A stretch of DNA of 18,237 nt from Chthoniobacterales bacterium (GCA_021733705.1 JAIPKF010000010.1:1-18237); one strand, 5' to 3'. Shown: positions 8,169 to 15,767, counted from the first letter of the stretch. Made by a program: numbers and translations. Notes: a model not told the origin generated them from the sequence alone.

Positions 8169-8199
8169 TAAATTTTCCATTCTTCGCCTTTAGTATTTT

Positions 8200-8652
8200 A
8201 TGTCCTCTTCTCTTCCTACATCTTTGATTTACGCTGGCACTTTTGAGCGTGTCATGGATGGAAAGCATCGTGTGACCATCCCTGCAGCCTGGTTGGCACA
8301 GGGAATTAGCGAATTTCATTCCATCCCAAATCCGAGCGAAGAGTGTCTTATTGTGATGCCTCCCCATGAATTTCAAATCATCGAAGAACGTATTCATCAA
8401 AGTGGTGCTGCAGCTGCAGAGCGGCGTAAAGCGATTCGGCAGTTTTATAGTCGTGCACGTGCAATCTCTGCTGATGCGCAAGGACGTATCCTTTTTTCCG
8501 AAGAGCAATGTAGTCCACTACAACTCAAGGGGGAGGTAGTACTTGTCGGTGGTCGGAGTCGTTTTGAAATCTGGAATGCGAAGAGGTGGCATGCAGTTGC
8601 TACGGAAGAGCATGATTCTTTCCGTAATATTGCTCACCTTATTGGACTTTAA
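8200..8652 (+). CDS. mraZ: Transcriptional regulator MraZ
   Basis: DNA-binding regulator at the head of most dcw clusters, made of two SpoVT/AbrB-type half-domains assembled as a ring. Its 150 residues match the family. The first half-domain has YAGTFERVMDGKHRVTIPAAW (11-31), and the second has AISADAQGRILF (88-99), giving the two D.KGR/D.QGR-type turns. The C-terminus FEIWNAKRW is also characteristic. The ATG at 8200 places the first half-domain close to the N-terminus, as expected. No Shine-Dalgarno sequence precedes it; the leader is T-rich. The operator-like repeat array directly upstream supports autoregulation. rsmH follows. Confidence 0.95.
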   Translation: MSSSLPTSLIYAGTFERVMDGKHRVTIPAAWLAQGISEFHSIPNPSEECLIVMPPHEFQIIEERIHQSGAAAAERRKAIRQFYSRARAISADAQGRILFSEEQCSPLQLKGEVVLVGGRSRFEIWNAKRWHAVATEEHDSFRNIAHLIGL

Positions 8653-8697
8653 TTTTCTCGAAACATGACCTTCATGGCACTCCCACGACTTTTTCAA

Positions 8698-8725
8698 CCC
8701 TTTCCGCTCCAAAAAATGGAAAGGG
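8698..8725 (+). repeat. Perfect 8-bp inverted repeat in the mraZ-rsmH gap
   Basis: CCCTTTCC (8698-8705) and GGAAAGGG (8718-8725) form a perfect 8-bp stem around a 12-base loop. No T-run follows, so it is not a normal intrinsic terminator. If rsmH starts at 8860 the hairpin lies in untranslated RNA between mraZ and rsmH; if rsmH started at 8665 it would be coding. A role in attenuation or processing is only inferred. Confidence 0.4.
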
Positions 8726-8859
8726 AAATGACTCCTTTCTTCTGGTTCCATGCCCGAAAGTCACTATCGCTTCCATTGAATGAGCCATCACCTTCTATCA
8801 ATTGTACTAGCGATCGAGTATGTTCTTTGATTTCTCCTTTTCCAAAGAAAGATGTTCCT

Positions 8860-9828
8860 ATGAAAAAAAAGGAGGAATCCCAAGGGAGTATGTGCCCTCG
8901 CATATCATTTAATCATAAATCGGTATTAGCAAAAGAGGTCGTTGATTTTTTGCAACCTAAACCAGGAATGACGATTCTCGATGGAACGCTTGGGGGAGGG
9001 GGTCATGCTGAGCTGTTTTTAAAAGCAGGAGCAACGGTCATTGGACTCGACCGAGATCCTGAGGCCCTTGCCTACGCTTCTGAGCGACTGAAAATATTTG
9101 GTGATCGATTTATTCCTATAGAAGGAAATTATGTTAATGCTGACAAGTATCTTGAAGCGATTGGGATCAACAAGGTTGATGGTATTTTACTCGATTTAGG
9201 GGTCTCCTCCTACCAGCTAGATACACCCGAAAGAGGATTTTCTTTTCAAAAAGAGGGACCTCTTGATATGCGCATGGGAAATTCTTCGATCACAGCTGCT
9301 GAGATTATCAACAGTGCTCCTTTGAGTGAGTTGCTTTCTATTTTTCGTAATTATGGTGAAGAACCACGTGCCATGATGATGGCCACACGTATTATTCGAG
9401 AGCGGCAACACCAATCAATTACAACAACCACACAATTATCCTCGATCCTGGCTGCTGGAATGCCTTTAGGGCCACGTCATCCTGCAACACGCGTTTTTCA
9501 AGCATTGCGTATTGCTGTGAATGAGGAAATCACTCAGCTCGAAGAGGCATTACCTCGACTGGCAAATATTTTAGAACCAAAAGGTGCTACCGGAGCGGGA
9601 CGTCTTGCAATCATTACCTTCCATTCTCTAGAGGACCGTCCCGTTAAAAAATTCTTTCGAAAATATTCAGCACTTGAGATGGATGACCCAACGTGGCCTG
9701 CTCCTCGACCCAATCCCAATCGTATTTTTGCTCTCCCTAAAAATTGGTCCTTAGAAGCCTCCACTGAGGAGATCTCTAGAAATCCTCGTTCTCGTAGTGC
9801 TAGATTACGTATGGCTGAGCACATTTAA
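8860..9828 (+). CDS. rsmH: 16S rRNA (cytosine1402-N4)-methyltransferase RsmH (MraW)
   Basis: SAM-dependent methyltransferase that makes N4-methylcytidine at position 1402 of 16S rRNA, in the ribosomal P site. Family motifs are all present: NHKSVLAKEVVDFL near the N-terminus, the SAM loop ILDGTLGGGGHAE, LLDLGVSSYQLD, RGFSFQKEGPLDMRM, HPATRVFQALRIAVNEE and ITFHSLEDRPVK. The frame is open from an ATG at 8665, but residues encoded before 8860 do not resemble the family, so I chose the ATG at 8860 (322 residues). The ATG at 8890 gives 312 residues, also near the usual 310, and follows GGAGG at a long spacing. Which start is used is uncertain; the gene itself is clear. Confidence 0.95.
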   Translation: MKKKEESQGSMCPRISFNHKSVLAKEVVDFLQPKPGMTILDGTLGGGGHAELFLKAGATVIGLDRDPEALAYASERLKIFGDRFIPIEGNYVNADKYLEAIGINKVDGILLDLGVSSYQLDTPERGFSFQKEGPLDMRMGNSSITAAEIINSAPLSELLSIFRNYGEEPRAMMMATRIIRERQHQSITTTTQLSSILAAGMPLGPRHPATRVFQALRIAVNEEITQLEEALPRLANILEPKGATGAGRLAIITFHSLEDRPVKKFFRKYSALEMDDPTWPAPRPNPNRIFALPKNWSLEASTEEISRNPRSRSARLRMAEHI

Positions 9829-9926
9829 CACTAAAAGATTCTACAAACAACAGATTGCTAAATTGACATTCATTTCGAATTCTTCTCACTTTTTTACCCC
9901 TCACAGAAAAGGCTCCAATACAAAAA

Positions 9927-10301
9927 ATGAATCGCCGTTACACACAACCTTCTAACCGCCGTCTGGAAAATAATGGTATTGAGGTACCCTTGCTTGCCCA
10001 GTGGCTTGTGGTATTTTTTATCATTGGATTGCTAGGGCTCTTTTTTGTCTATTTGAAAAACCAACAACACGCACTTGGAGAGCAAACGCGTCTTGTAGAA
10101 CAGAAAATGACAGAGCTGCGTGCGCATCATGATGCCCTCAATGCAAAAGTCACTGCACTTACTTCTCGTGGAGCATTGCAACGTAAACTTGATGAAAAAT
10201 ATTTAGATCTTATTCCTATTACGGAAACAGCAATCGCAAGAATAAATCCTCTTCCTAACTCAGGTGAGGATAAAACAATGAGAACAGCCTCATTTCCCTA
10301 A
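9927..10301 (+). CDS. ftsL: Cell division protein FtsL-like
   Basis: Small bitopic membrane protein of the divisome, expected to pair with a DivIC/FtsB partner and help activate septal peptidoglycan synthesis. Its 124 residues show the right build: a basic cytoplasmic tail (MNRRYTQPSNRR), one membrane helix at about 23-43 (LAQWLVVFFIIGLLGLFFVYL), then a periplasmic coiled coil at about 45-80. FtsL sequence is poorly conserved, so the assignment rests on topology, length and position between rsmH and ftsI. The ATG at 9927 has no Shine-Dalgarno sequence at normal spacing. A gap of 149 bp separates it from ftsI. Confidence 0.8.
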   Translation: MNRRYTQPSNRRLENNGIEVPLLAQWLVVFFIIGLLGLFFVYLKNQQHALGEQTRLVEQKMTELRAHHDALNAKVTALTSRGALQRKLDEKYLDLIPITETAIARINPLPNSGEDKTMRTASFP

Positions 10302-10351
10302 GACTAAGAAACAGATTTAATACACAGGAAGTTAATGGTTCGGGTTAAATT

Positions 10352-10438
10352 ATGAAAAATGAAAAAGAGGAACTCAGGAATCATCATAAAATGAGTCAAC
10401 AAGGTCGGCATGAAATCATTGAATATTGTGAGCTATAA
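10352..10438 (+). CDS. Possible 28-codon ORF upstream of and in frame with ftsI
   Basis: ATG at 10352 opens a 28-codon reading frame, MKNEKEELRNHHKMSQQGRH..., that ends in TAA at 10436-10438. This is the same frame as ftsI, with only four sense codons between the TAA and the TTG assigned as the ftsI start. The peptide is hydrophilic and would suit a cytoplasmic N-terminal tail of FtsI. It could be a coupled leader peptide, a relic of a longer ftsI start cut by a stop mutation or sequence error, or chance. Confidence 0.25.
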   Translation: MKNEKEELRNHHKMSQQGRHEIIEYCEL

Positions 10439-10450
10439 ATCATTACTTCC

Positions 10451-12253
10451 TTGCTCTCGGGCTTGGCACTAACACAACAAGTTGTGCAAAAAACATTCAC
10501 TTCTGCAGCATTTGGTAAGCGCATTGGATTAGTCTGTTCTTTTGTAGCGTTGATTTTTACTTTTTTTGCATTTCGTCTTGTTGATCTACAGGTGGGAGGA
10601 CATGAAAAATATTCTCGTCTTGCAGCAGAGAAACATGGTGTTAAGCAGCCTATTGCTGCTATGCGAGGCAATATTTTTGATCGTCATGGAGAAATATTGG
10701 CCGTCAATGTTCCTGTGCGAACGGTCTATGCAGATGGAACACATATCAAGGATCCTATTGCACTTGCGCATAGAGCAGCTCCTTTTCTTGGTCTTCCAGA
10801 AAAAGAGCTTGCCATTAAACTTGCTAGTAAGCGTCCCTATTTAGTGATTCGTTCTGGTATTTCAGAACTAGATGCTGCTGCAATGATGCGAGCTCTAGAG
10901 GATTCAAAACTCTCTGGGCTCTATTTACAACCTGGCTCTGAGCGTTCTTATCCTAATGGAAAAATGCTCTGTCATGTACTCGGCTTTGTCGATCATAGCG
11001 GCCATGGAGTCGAGGGTATTGAACATACATTTGATAAAGAACTTGCTGGCCGAGATGGCTATCGTCGTATTGAACACGATCGGAAGGGTCTTGAAATTGT
11101 GCTTTACCGTGGACAGGAAGAGCCAGCGATTAATGGAACCAATATTTATCTCACGATCGATATGGGACTTCAGGCCATTCTTGAAAAACAGCTCGATACT
11201 GCTATGGAGACGTACAAGCCAGCTGGAGCAACTGCTATTTTAGTAGATCCGAAAACCGGAGAAATTTTAGCAATGGGGAGTCGTCCTAATTACGATCCTA
11301 ATCATTACGGTGAAGCAAAGCCTGAAGAGATTCGTAATCGTGCTGTTACTGACATGTATGAGCCCGGATCAGTTTTTAAAGTGGTTGCTGCTTCCGGGGC
11401 CATCAATGAAGGAATTGTAACAGAGAATAGTACTATTTTTTGTGAACATGGAGCTTTTTTATATGGAGGGAAAATTCTTCATGATGCCCATGGTGATTAT
11501 TTTGGAGATCTTTCTGTTCGGGATGTGCTAGTCCATTCTTCCAATATCGGCATAGCCAAAATTGCTATGAAAATGGGAGATACGAAGTACTACGAATATG
11601 TGCGACGTTTTGGTTTTGGAGAAAAAACAAATATACCTCTCCCAGGAGAAATTTCTGGTCTCGTTAATTCTCCTGCACGGTGGGATAAATTAACCATCAC
11701 GCGTATGGCAATGGGACAGGCTATTGCTGCAACTCCTATTCAAGTAGTGATGGAGATAGCATGTATCGCCAATAATGGAAAGTTAATGGTACCACAACTC
11801 ATACATCATCGTGATCAAGATATGCAAAGAATCGAGCCAAAGGTGCGTCGTGAGATTGTTTCCTCCAAGGTTGCTGAGATTATAAGTGGGGCTCTTATAG
11901 AGGTTGTGACGCGAGGAACAGCACAAGCTGCTAAAATTAATGGTTTCTCTGTGGCAGGAAAAACAGGAACAGCTCAAAAAATTAATACGCATGGTGGGTA
12001 CTTAGAAGGACGTTACATTGTCTCCTTTGCAGGCTATTTTCCTGCAGAAAAACCACGAATTGCTGGGCTTATTGTGATTGATGATGCTCGCCGTAAAAGC
12101 ATGGCCAATTACGGGGGAGTGGTGGCAGCACCTATTTTTTCAAAAATTGGAGAAGCTGCTGCACGCTATCTCGATTTGCTTCCGAATCCCATGGGTGCCT
12201 CCGTGAGTAAAGAAAATTCGTCATCAGAATCTAACCCGAATAGTTCCCACTAA
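10451..12253 (+). CDS. ftsI: Septal peptidoglycan transpeptidase FtsI (PBP3, class B)
   Basis: Inner-membrane class B penicillin-binding protein that cross-links septal peptidoglycan in the periplasm. One membrane helix lies at about 25-43 (IGLVCSFVALIFTFFAF). The dimerisation-domain motif RGNIFDRHG is at 72-80. The transpeptidase motifs are SVFK (307-310, nucleophile S307), SSN (363-365) and KTGT (504-507). No PASTA domain follows; the tail is Ser/Asn-rich. At 600 residues it is within the family range. The start is uncertain: no ATG lies between the in-frame TAA at 10436 and the conserved region, so I used the TTG at 10451, although ATT at 10442 is conceivable. No Shine-Dalgarno sequence is seen. 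The palindromic repeat array follows before murE. Confidence 0.94.
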   Translation: MLSGLALTQQVVQKTFTSAAFGKRIGLVCSFVALIFTFFAFRLVDLQVGGHEKYSRLAAEKHGVKQPIAAMRGNIFDRHGEILAVNVPVRTVYADGTHIKDPIALAHRAAPFLGLPEKELAIKLASKRPYLVIRSGISELDAAAMMRALEDSKLSGLYLQPGSERSYPNGKMLCHVLGFVDHSGHGVEGIEHTFDKELAGRDGYRRIEHDRKGLEIVLYRGQEEPAINGTNIYLTIDMGLQAILEKQLDTAMETYKPAGATAILVDPKTGEILAMGSRPNYDPNHYGEAKPEEIRNRAVTDMYEPGSVFKVVAASGAINEGIVTENSTIFCEHGAFLYGGKILHDAHGDYFGDLSVRDVLVHSSNIGIAKIAMKMGDTKYYEYVRRFGFGEKTNIPLPGEISGLVNSPARWDKLTITRMAMGQAIAATPIQVVMEIACIANNGKLMVPQLIHHRDQDMQRIEPKVRREIVSSKVAEIISGALIEVVTRGTAQAAKINGFSVAGKTGTAQKINTHGGYLEGRYIVSFAGYFPAEKPRIAGLIVIDDARRKSMANYGGVVAAPIFSKIGEAAARYLDLLPNPMGASVSKENSSSESNPNSSH

Positions 12254-12286
12254 ATCTCTTATGGCTTGTGGAAAATTCATCATTAC

Positions 12287-12413
12287 TACGTTGATCTCGA
12301 ATTGTGATTTGGGCGGTAGGGACTCATACAGCCCGGCGTCACAATCCTTCGCCCGCCTTGTACTAATAAGCTTTGCACGGCGCTTCATGACACTTCAGTA
12401 TCAACTATCCGAG
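12287..12413 (+). repeat. Truncated copy of the palindromic repeat, abutting the full copy
   Basis: This copy of about 127 bp begins inside the body at CTACGTTGATCTCGAA (compare GCTGCGTTGATCTCGAA in copy 2) and lacks the left terminus. It continues through CATACAGCCCGGC to a degraded right end, TCAGTATCAACTATCCGAG followed by CTAA. Its own inner stem is kept: ATTGTGA (12301-12307) pairs perfectly with TCACAAT (12339-12345), and GGGC pairs with GCCC inside it. The CTAA at 12414-12417 is shared with the start of the full copy, so the two lie in tandem between ftsI and murE. Confidence 0.75.
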
Positions 12414-12414
12414 C

Positions 12415-12596
12415 TAACCCGGATATTTCATACTAATCTACTGCGGAGGCCGGGAAGCCAGATGGATGCTGCGTTAGACTCACATTTTGATTTGGACAGT
12501 ATGTACACATACAGCCCGGCATCAAAATGCTCGTCTGCCATACCCCATCAGCCTTCGCAACCTCCTCGTCACGATCAGTATGAAATATCCGGGCTA
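12415..12596 (+). repeat. Palindromic intergenic repeat, copy 3 (best-preserved, 182 bp)
   Basis: Best-preserved copy, symmetric about 12505.5. The outer arms CCCGGATATTTCATACT (12418-12434) and AGTATGAAATATCCGGG (12577-12593) are exact reverse complements. Inner arms also pair: CATTTTGAT (12483-12491) with ATCAAAATG (12521-12529), and GTATG with CATAC around a TACA loop at the apex. Between these the two halves remain recognisably complementary (CGGAGG, GATGG blocks). CTAA occurs directly outside both ends (12414-12417, 12594-12597), which could be a 4-bp target duplication or part of the element. There is no transposase. With the truncated copy it fills most of the 383-bp gap between ftsI and murE and would be transcribed with the cluster. 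Confidence 0.9.
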
Positions 12597-12636
12597 AGAG
12601 TCTTCTTAAGAAAGATGTTCCGTAACTTATAATGAA

Positions 12637-14160
12637 ATGATTTTACAAGATCTCCTCTCCTCAACAAAAGTAACTTCAATGAGTGGTGCACTCGATATTG
12701 GATCTACTCTTGACATTAAAAACCTTTGTTTTGATTCACGAAAGGTGCTTCAGGGATCGCTCTTTTTTGCTTTGCCTGGTACTCAAAAAAAAGGGAGTTC
12801 TTTTATACAAGAGGCTATTGAGAGAGGGGCTATAGCGGTGGTGTCTGAAGAGGAAACTTTTAAGAAAGATTCGGGAATCAAGGTTCCACTTATTCATGTC
12901 CCTCATGCACGACGTGCAATGGCTGATATAGCGAGTGCATTTTATCATTTTCCAAGTCAAACATTATCTCTCTGTGGTGTTACAGGAACTAATGGTAAGA
13001 CAACTTCTAGTTTTCTTGTGCGTCATATTTGTGAAACCAATGGGCGTGCATGTGGTCTATTAGGAACCATTGAATATGTTTTGCCAGGCCGAGTGGAAGA
13101 AGCCTCCCATACCACACCAGAATCGATTGAAATTCAAGCAATGCTCGAAGAGATGAGGAGTGGAGGATTCAAAGGAGTTGCTATGGAGGTTTCCAGTCAT
13201 GCCCTTTCTCAAGAAAGAGTAAGAGGAGTCGAATTTGATGTTGCCATTTTTACAAATCTCACCCAAGACCATCTCGACTATCATGGATCGATGGAGGCTT
13301 ATTTTAATGCTAAGGCAGCACTATTTGAATCTCTTCCCTATCAAAAAACAAAACGGGGACGTGCGGTCATTAATGGAGACGATCGTTATGGACGTTTACT
13401 CTTAGAGCGTTTGGAAAAGCTCCCCATAAAAGTTCCCACGATTACGTATGGACAATCGAGTGGGGTTGATTTTCGTGCGACGAATATTGAGTATAGTCCC
13501 AGTGGCACCGTTTTTTGTTTAGAGGCCCGTAAGAGAAGCTATTTAGTGAGATCACCACTGATCGGGATTTTTAATGTGTATAATGTTTTAGGGGCGCTTG
13601 CTTCTGCAAGTTCTATGGGTTTAGAACTCCGTCGTGCAATTAAAGCCCTTGAAACGGCACCACAAATTCCAGGTCGCTTACAACGGGTGGAGGGGAAAAA
13701 AAACTTTCAAGTCTTTGTCGATTATGCTCACACTCCAGATGCTCTTGAAAATGTACTTCGCTCGTTAAGACACTTGCGCCCTGGTCGTCTTGTGGTTGTT
13801 TTTGGATGTGGCGGTGATCGTGACCGTGGCAAGAGGCCGCTCATGGCAGCTGCAGCAGAGCGCTATGCTGATCACATCATTATAACTACTGATAATCCCC
13901 GGGGGGAGGATCCTGATTCGATTATCAAACAAGTGGTTCAAGGATTTAGAGAACAAAAACATTGCTGCATCAGTGATCGTCGGGAAGCAATTTCCAGAGC
14001 TATTGATCAAGCTCTACCCTATGACATCATCGTGATTGCTGGAAAAGGTCACGAAAACTATCAAGAGGTGGATGGAGTACGATCTCCTTTTGATGATGCC
14101 AAGGTAGCCCAACGAGCAATGTTCCTAACTCCAAAGATGGGACTCAAGGAATGGAGATAA
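12637..14160 (+). CDS. murE: UDP-MurNAc-L-Ala-D-Glu:meso-diaminopimelate ligase
   Basis: Cytoplasmic ATP-dependent Mur ligase that adds the third residue of the peptidoglycan stem peptide. The 507 residues show all three Mur domains. These include the UDP-binding N-terminal part (CFDSRKVLQGSLFFALPG, 31-48), the P-loop GVTGTNGKTT (114-123), TTPESIEIQAML, MEVSSHALSQERV and the carbamylated-lysine site YFNAKAALF (K226). The C-terminal DNPR at 419-422 (TTDNPRGEDP) is the signature for meso-diaminopimelate rather than lysine. The ATG at 12637 has no Shine-Dalgarno sequence; TATAAT lies at 12628-12633, so close to the ATG that a transcript from it would be leaderless, and no good -35 accompanies it. 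It follows the repeat array; murF is 52 bp downstream. Confidence 0.97.
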   Translation: MILQDLLSSTKVTSMSGALDIGSTLDIKNLCFDSRKVLQGSLFFALPGTQKKGSSFIQEAIERGAIAVVSEEETFKKDSGIKVPLIHVPHARRAMADIASAFYHFPSQTLSLCGVTGTNGKTTSSFLVRHICETNGRACGLLGTIEYVLPGRVEEASHTTPESIEIQAMLEEMRSGGFKGVAMEVSSHALSQERVRGVEFDVAIFTNLTQDHLDYHGSMEAYFNAKAALFESLPYQKTKRGRAVINGDDRYGRLLLERLEKLPIKVPTITYGQSSGVDFRATNIEYSPSGTVFCLEARKRSYLVRSPLIGIFNVYNVLGALASASSMGLELRRAIKALETAPQIPGRLQRVEGKKNFQVFVDYAHTPDALENVLRSLRHLRPGRLVVVFGCGGDRDRGKRPLMAAAAERYADHIIITTDNPRGEDPDSIIKQVVQGFREQKHCCISDRREAISRAIDQALPYDIIVIAGKGHENYQEVDGVRSPFDDAKVAQRAMFLTPKMGLKEWR

Positions 14161-14212
14161 CTTTTTTATTGGTAGATTTTTTCCGCAACCTTCTCTCTTT
14201 TATATTTCTTTA

Positions 14213-15694
14213 ATGAATCTTATGGATCCTATTTCACTTTCTCAAATAGCTGCTTGGAGTGGTGCTGAAATTCTTAGTGGTAATCGTGAGGCTCTCATAT
14301 CTGGGGTCTCTCATGACACTCGTGGTATTAAAGAAGGTGAACTCTATATTGCTCTTCGTGGAGAGTATTTTGATGGAAATTCTTTTATTAAGGAGGCCTC
14401 TAAAAAAGGGGCTCTCGGAGTACTCTGTGATCGAACTACCCCTCAAGATCTCCCCTCTAATTTTGGAGTGCTACGTGTCACTGATACATTTCATGGATTG
14501 ACATCACTTGCGACTGCATGGCGAAGGGAGTTAGGTCTTCGATCTGTTGTACTAACTGGAAGCAATGGGAAAACAAGCACTAAAGATTTTACTGCTGCAC
14601 TTTTAAGTTTTTTTCTTAAGGTTACCTCTACTCAAGGCAACTATAACAATCATATTGGGCTTCCCCTCTCCATTTTAAGGGCTTCTAAGGGTGATCGGGT
14701 TGCAGTATGGGAAATTGGAATGAATCACGCTGGGGAAATAGCTCCACTAGCTGCCATTGCAAAACCAGATATAGGAATCATTACCAATATTGGAACTGCT
14801 CACATCGGTTTTTTAGGATCACGAGAGGCTATTGCCCAGGAAAAAGGAAATTTATTAGTTGAGCTGGCTCCTGATGGTCTTGCTATTTTACCTGCTGCTG
14901 ATGATTTTTGTGATCTATTAGCCTCTAGGACTCAAGCACGTATTCTTCGTGTTGGTATTGGAACTGGAGACTTACAAGCCACACATTTAGTACCTCTGAC
15001 ACAGGGTATGCAATTTCAAGTCTCTTACCAAGGAGTATCGCTTCCTGGATTTTTACCAGTGATTGGAGCTCATATGGTCCATAATGCATTGTTTGCTCTA
15101 GCTGTAGGATTAGAATGCGGAATTTCATTTCAAGAGGGAGTGGCTCTTCTTGAAAAATTACAACCTTCCCAAAGCAGACTGCAGCTTTATCAATTAGGTG
15201 GGATAACGCTCGTGGATGATTGTTATAATGCCAGTCCTGATTCCATGGAGGCAGCCTTGAATGCAATTGTTTCGCTAAAGGGATCAAGGCGAATTGCTCT
15301 CCTAGGATGTATGGGGGAGTTAGGTGATTATACTATGCAGGGATACACACGTGTCGGTCTCAAAGCTGCTGAACTTGTGGATCTGTTAATTGTAGTGAGC
15401 CATGAAACTCTTCCTCTTGCAGAAGTTGCCCGTGATGCAGGAATGAAAGAGGTTTATCATGTTAGCGACAACAATGAAGCTATAAAGCTTGTTTCCTCAT
15501 TGCTGCGTAGTGGAGATATTCTTCTTATAAAAGGGAGTAAGCGTGCTCATTTAAACAAGGTCGCAGAGGCGGTAAGAGTCTTGTGCCAGCAGCAGGAATT
15601 TCCTTTAAAAGATCAGCACTCTGCTTCTCTCCCAAGCCAGAAAAAACTTATTCATAACGATGCGCATGAAATATCCGGGTTAACAATGACATAG
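14213..15694 (+). CDS. murF: UDP-MurNAc-tripeptide:D-Ala-D-Ala ligase
   Basis: Cytoplasmic Mur ligase that adds D-alanyl-D-alanine to complete the UDP-MurNAc pentapeptide. Motifs: GVSHDTRGIKEGELYIALRG (31-50), P-loop VLTGSNGKTSTKD (113-125), GNYNNHIGLPLSIL, WEIGMNHAGEI, NIGTAHIGFLGSREAIAQEKGNL, and in the C-terminal domain DDCYNASPDSMEAAL. Usual homologues end soon after a segment like KGSKRAHLNKVAEAV. Here a tail of about 35-40 residues follows, and its last residues (NDAHEISGLT) are encoded by a piece of the palindromic repeat terminus. The start could be M1 at 14213 or M4 at 14222; neither has a Shine-Dalgarno sequence. mraY begins 73 bp downstream. Confidence 0.97.
   Translation: MNLMDPISLSQIAAWSGAEILSGNREALISGVSHDTRGIKEGELYIALRGEYFDGNSFIKEASKKGALGVLCDRTTPQDLPSNFGVLRVTDTFHGLTSLATAWRRELGLRSVVLTGSNGKTSTKDFTAALLSFFLKVTSTQGNYNNHIGLPLSILRASKGDRVAVWEIGMNHAGEIAPLAAIAKPDIGIITNIGTAHIGFLGSREAIAQEKGNLLVELAPDGLAILPAADDFCDLLASRTQARILRVGIGTGDLQATHLVPLTQGMQFQVSYQGVSLPGFLPVIGAHMVHNALFALAVGLECGISFQEGVALLEKLQPSQSRLQLYQLGGITLVDDCYNASPDSMEAALNAIVSLKGSRRIALLGCMGELGDYTMQGYTRVGLKAAELVDLLIVVSHETLPLAEVARDAGMKEVYHVSDNNEAIKLVSSLLRSGDILLIKGSKRAHLNKVAEAVRVLCQQQEFPLKDQHSASLPSQKKLIHNDAHEISGLTMT
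15657..15683 (+). repeat. Terminus of the palindromic repeat inside the 3' end of murF
   Basis: These 27 bases match the right end of the full copy (12571-12597) at 23 positions, including an uninterrupted ATGAAATATCCGGG. No palindromic body is attached. The piece is translated in the murF frame as the extra C-terminal residues before the TAG at 15692. This suggests an insertion or recombination that replaced the original murF end. Confidence 0.7.
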
Positions 15695-15767
15695 ATTTTT
15701 TAATCATTTCTCTCATCCTCATCATTCTTTAATTGTTGCAGCGATCTTTTCTAACCTCTCTTCATCC

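Larger units (their letters stand above)
7720..8199. other. Divergent intergenic region between gltX and mraZ
   Basis: This 480-bp non-coding stretch should carry the promoters of both gene runs. It holds a candidate gltX promoter (7740-7769), palindromic repeat copy 2 (7811-7984) and the phased MraZ-type operator (8125-8168). Between the repeat and the operator (7985-8124) I see AT-rich sequence and a TTGACG at 8115-8120 that could be a -35, but no convincing -10 at the right distance. I found no supported gene here on either strand. Confidence 0.8.

Noticed and set aside
7933..8508. 191-codon minus-strand open frame across the mraZ promoter region
   Set aside because: It overlaps mraZ, the operator array and repeat copy 2, and its translation looks like no protein family.
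8665..8859. Upstream ATG for rsmH
   Set aside because: It would add 65 residues with no family resemblance; the conserved N-terminus fits a start at 8860 or 8890. Kept only as an alternative.
9862..9867. Perfect TTGACA before ftsL as a -35 box
   Set aside because: No acceptable -10 hexamer lies 16-18 bases downstream, so a promoter call is not supported.
10337..10348. CGGGTTAA sequence after ftsL as another repeat terminus
   Set aside because: Only about nine terminal bases match and the ATGAAATAT part is absent, so it is not distinguishable from chance.
12261..12632. 123-codon open frame between ftsI and murE
   Set aside because: It lies almost wholly over the tandem palindromic repeats, has no recognisable protein motif, and its composition follows the repeat sequence.
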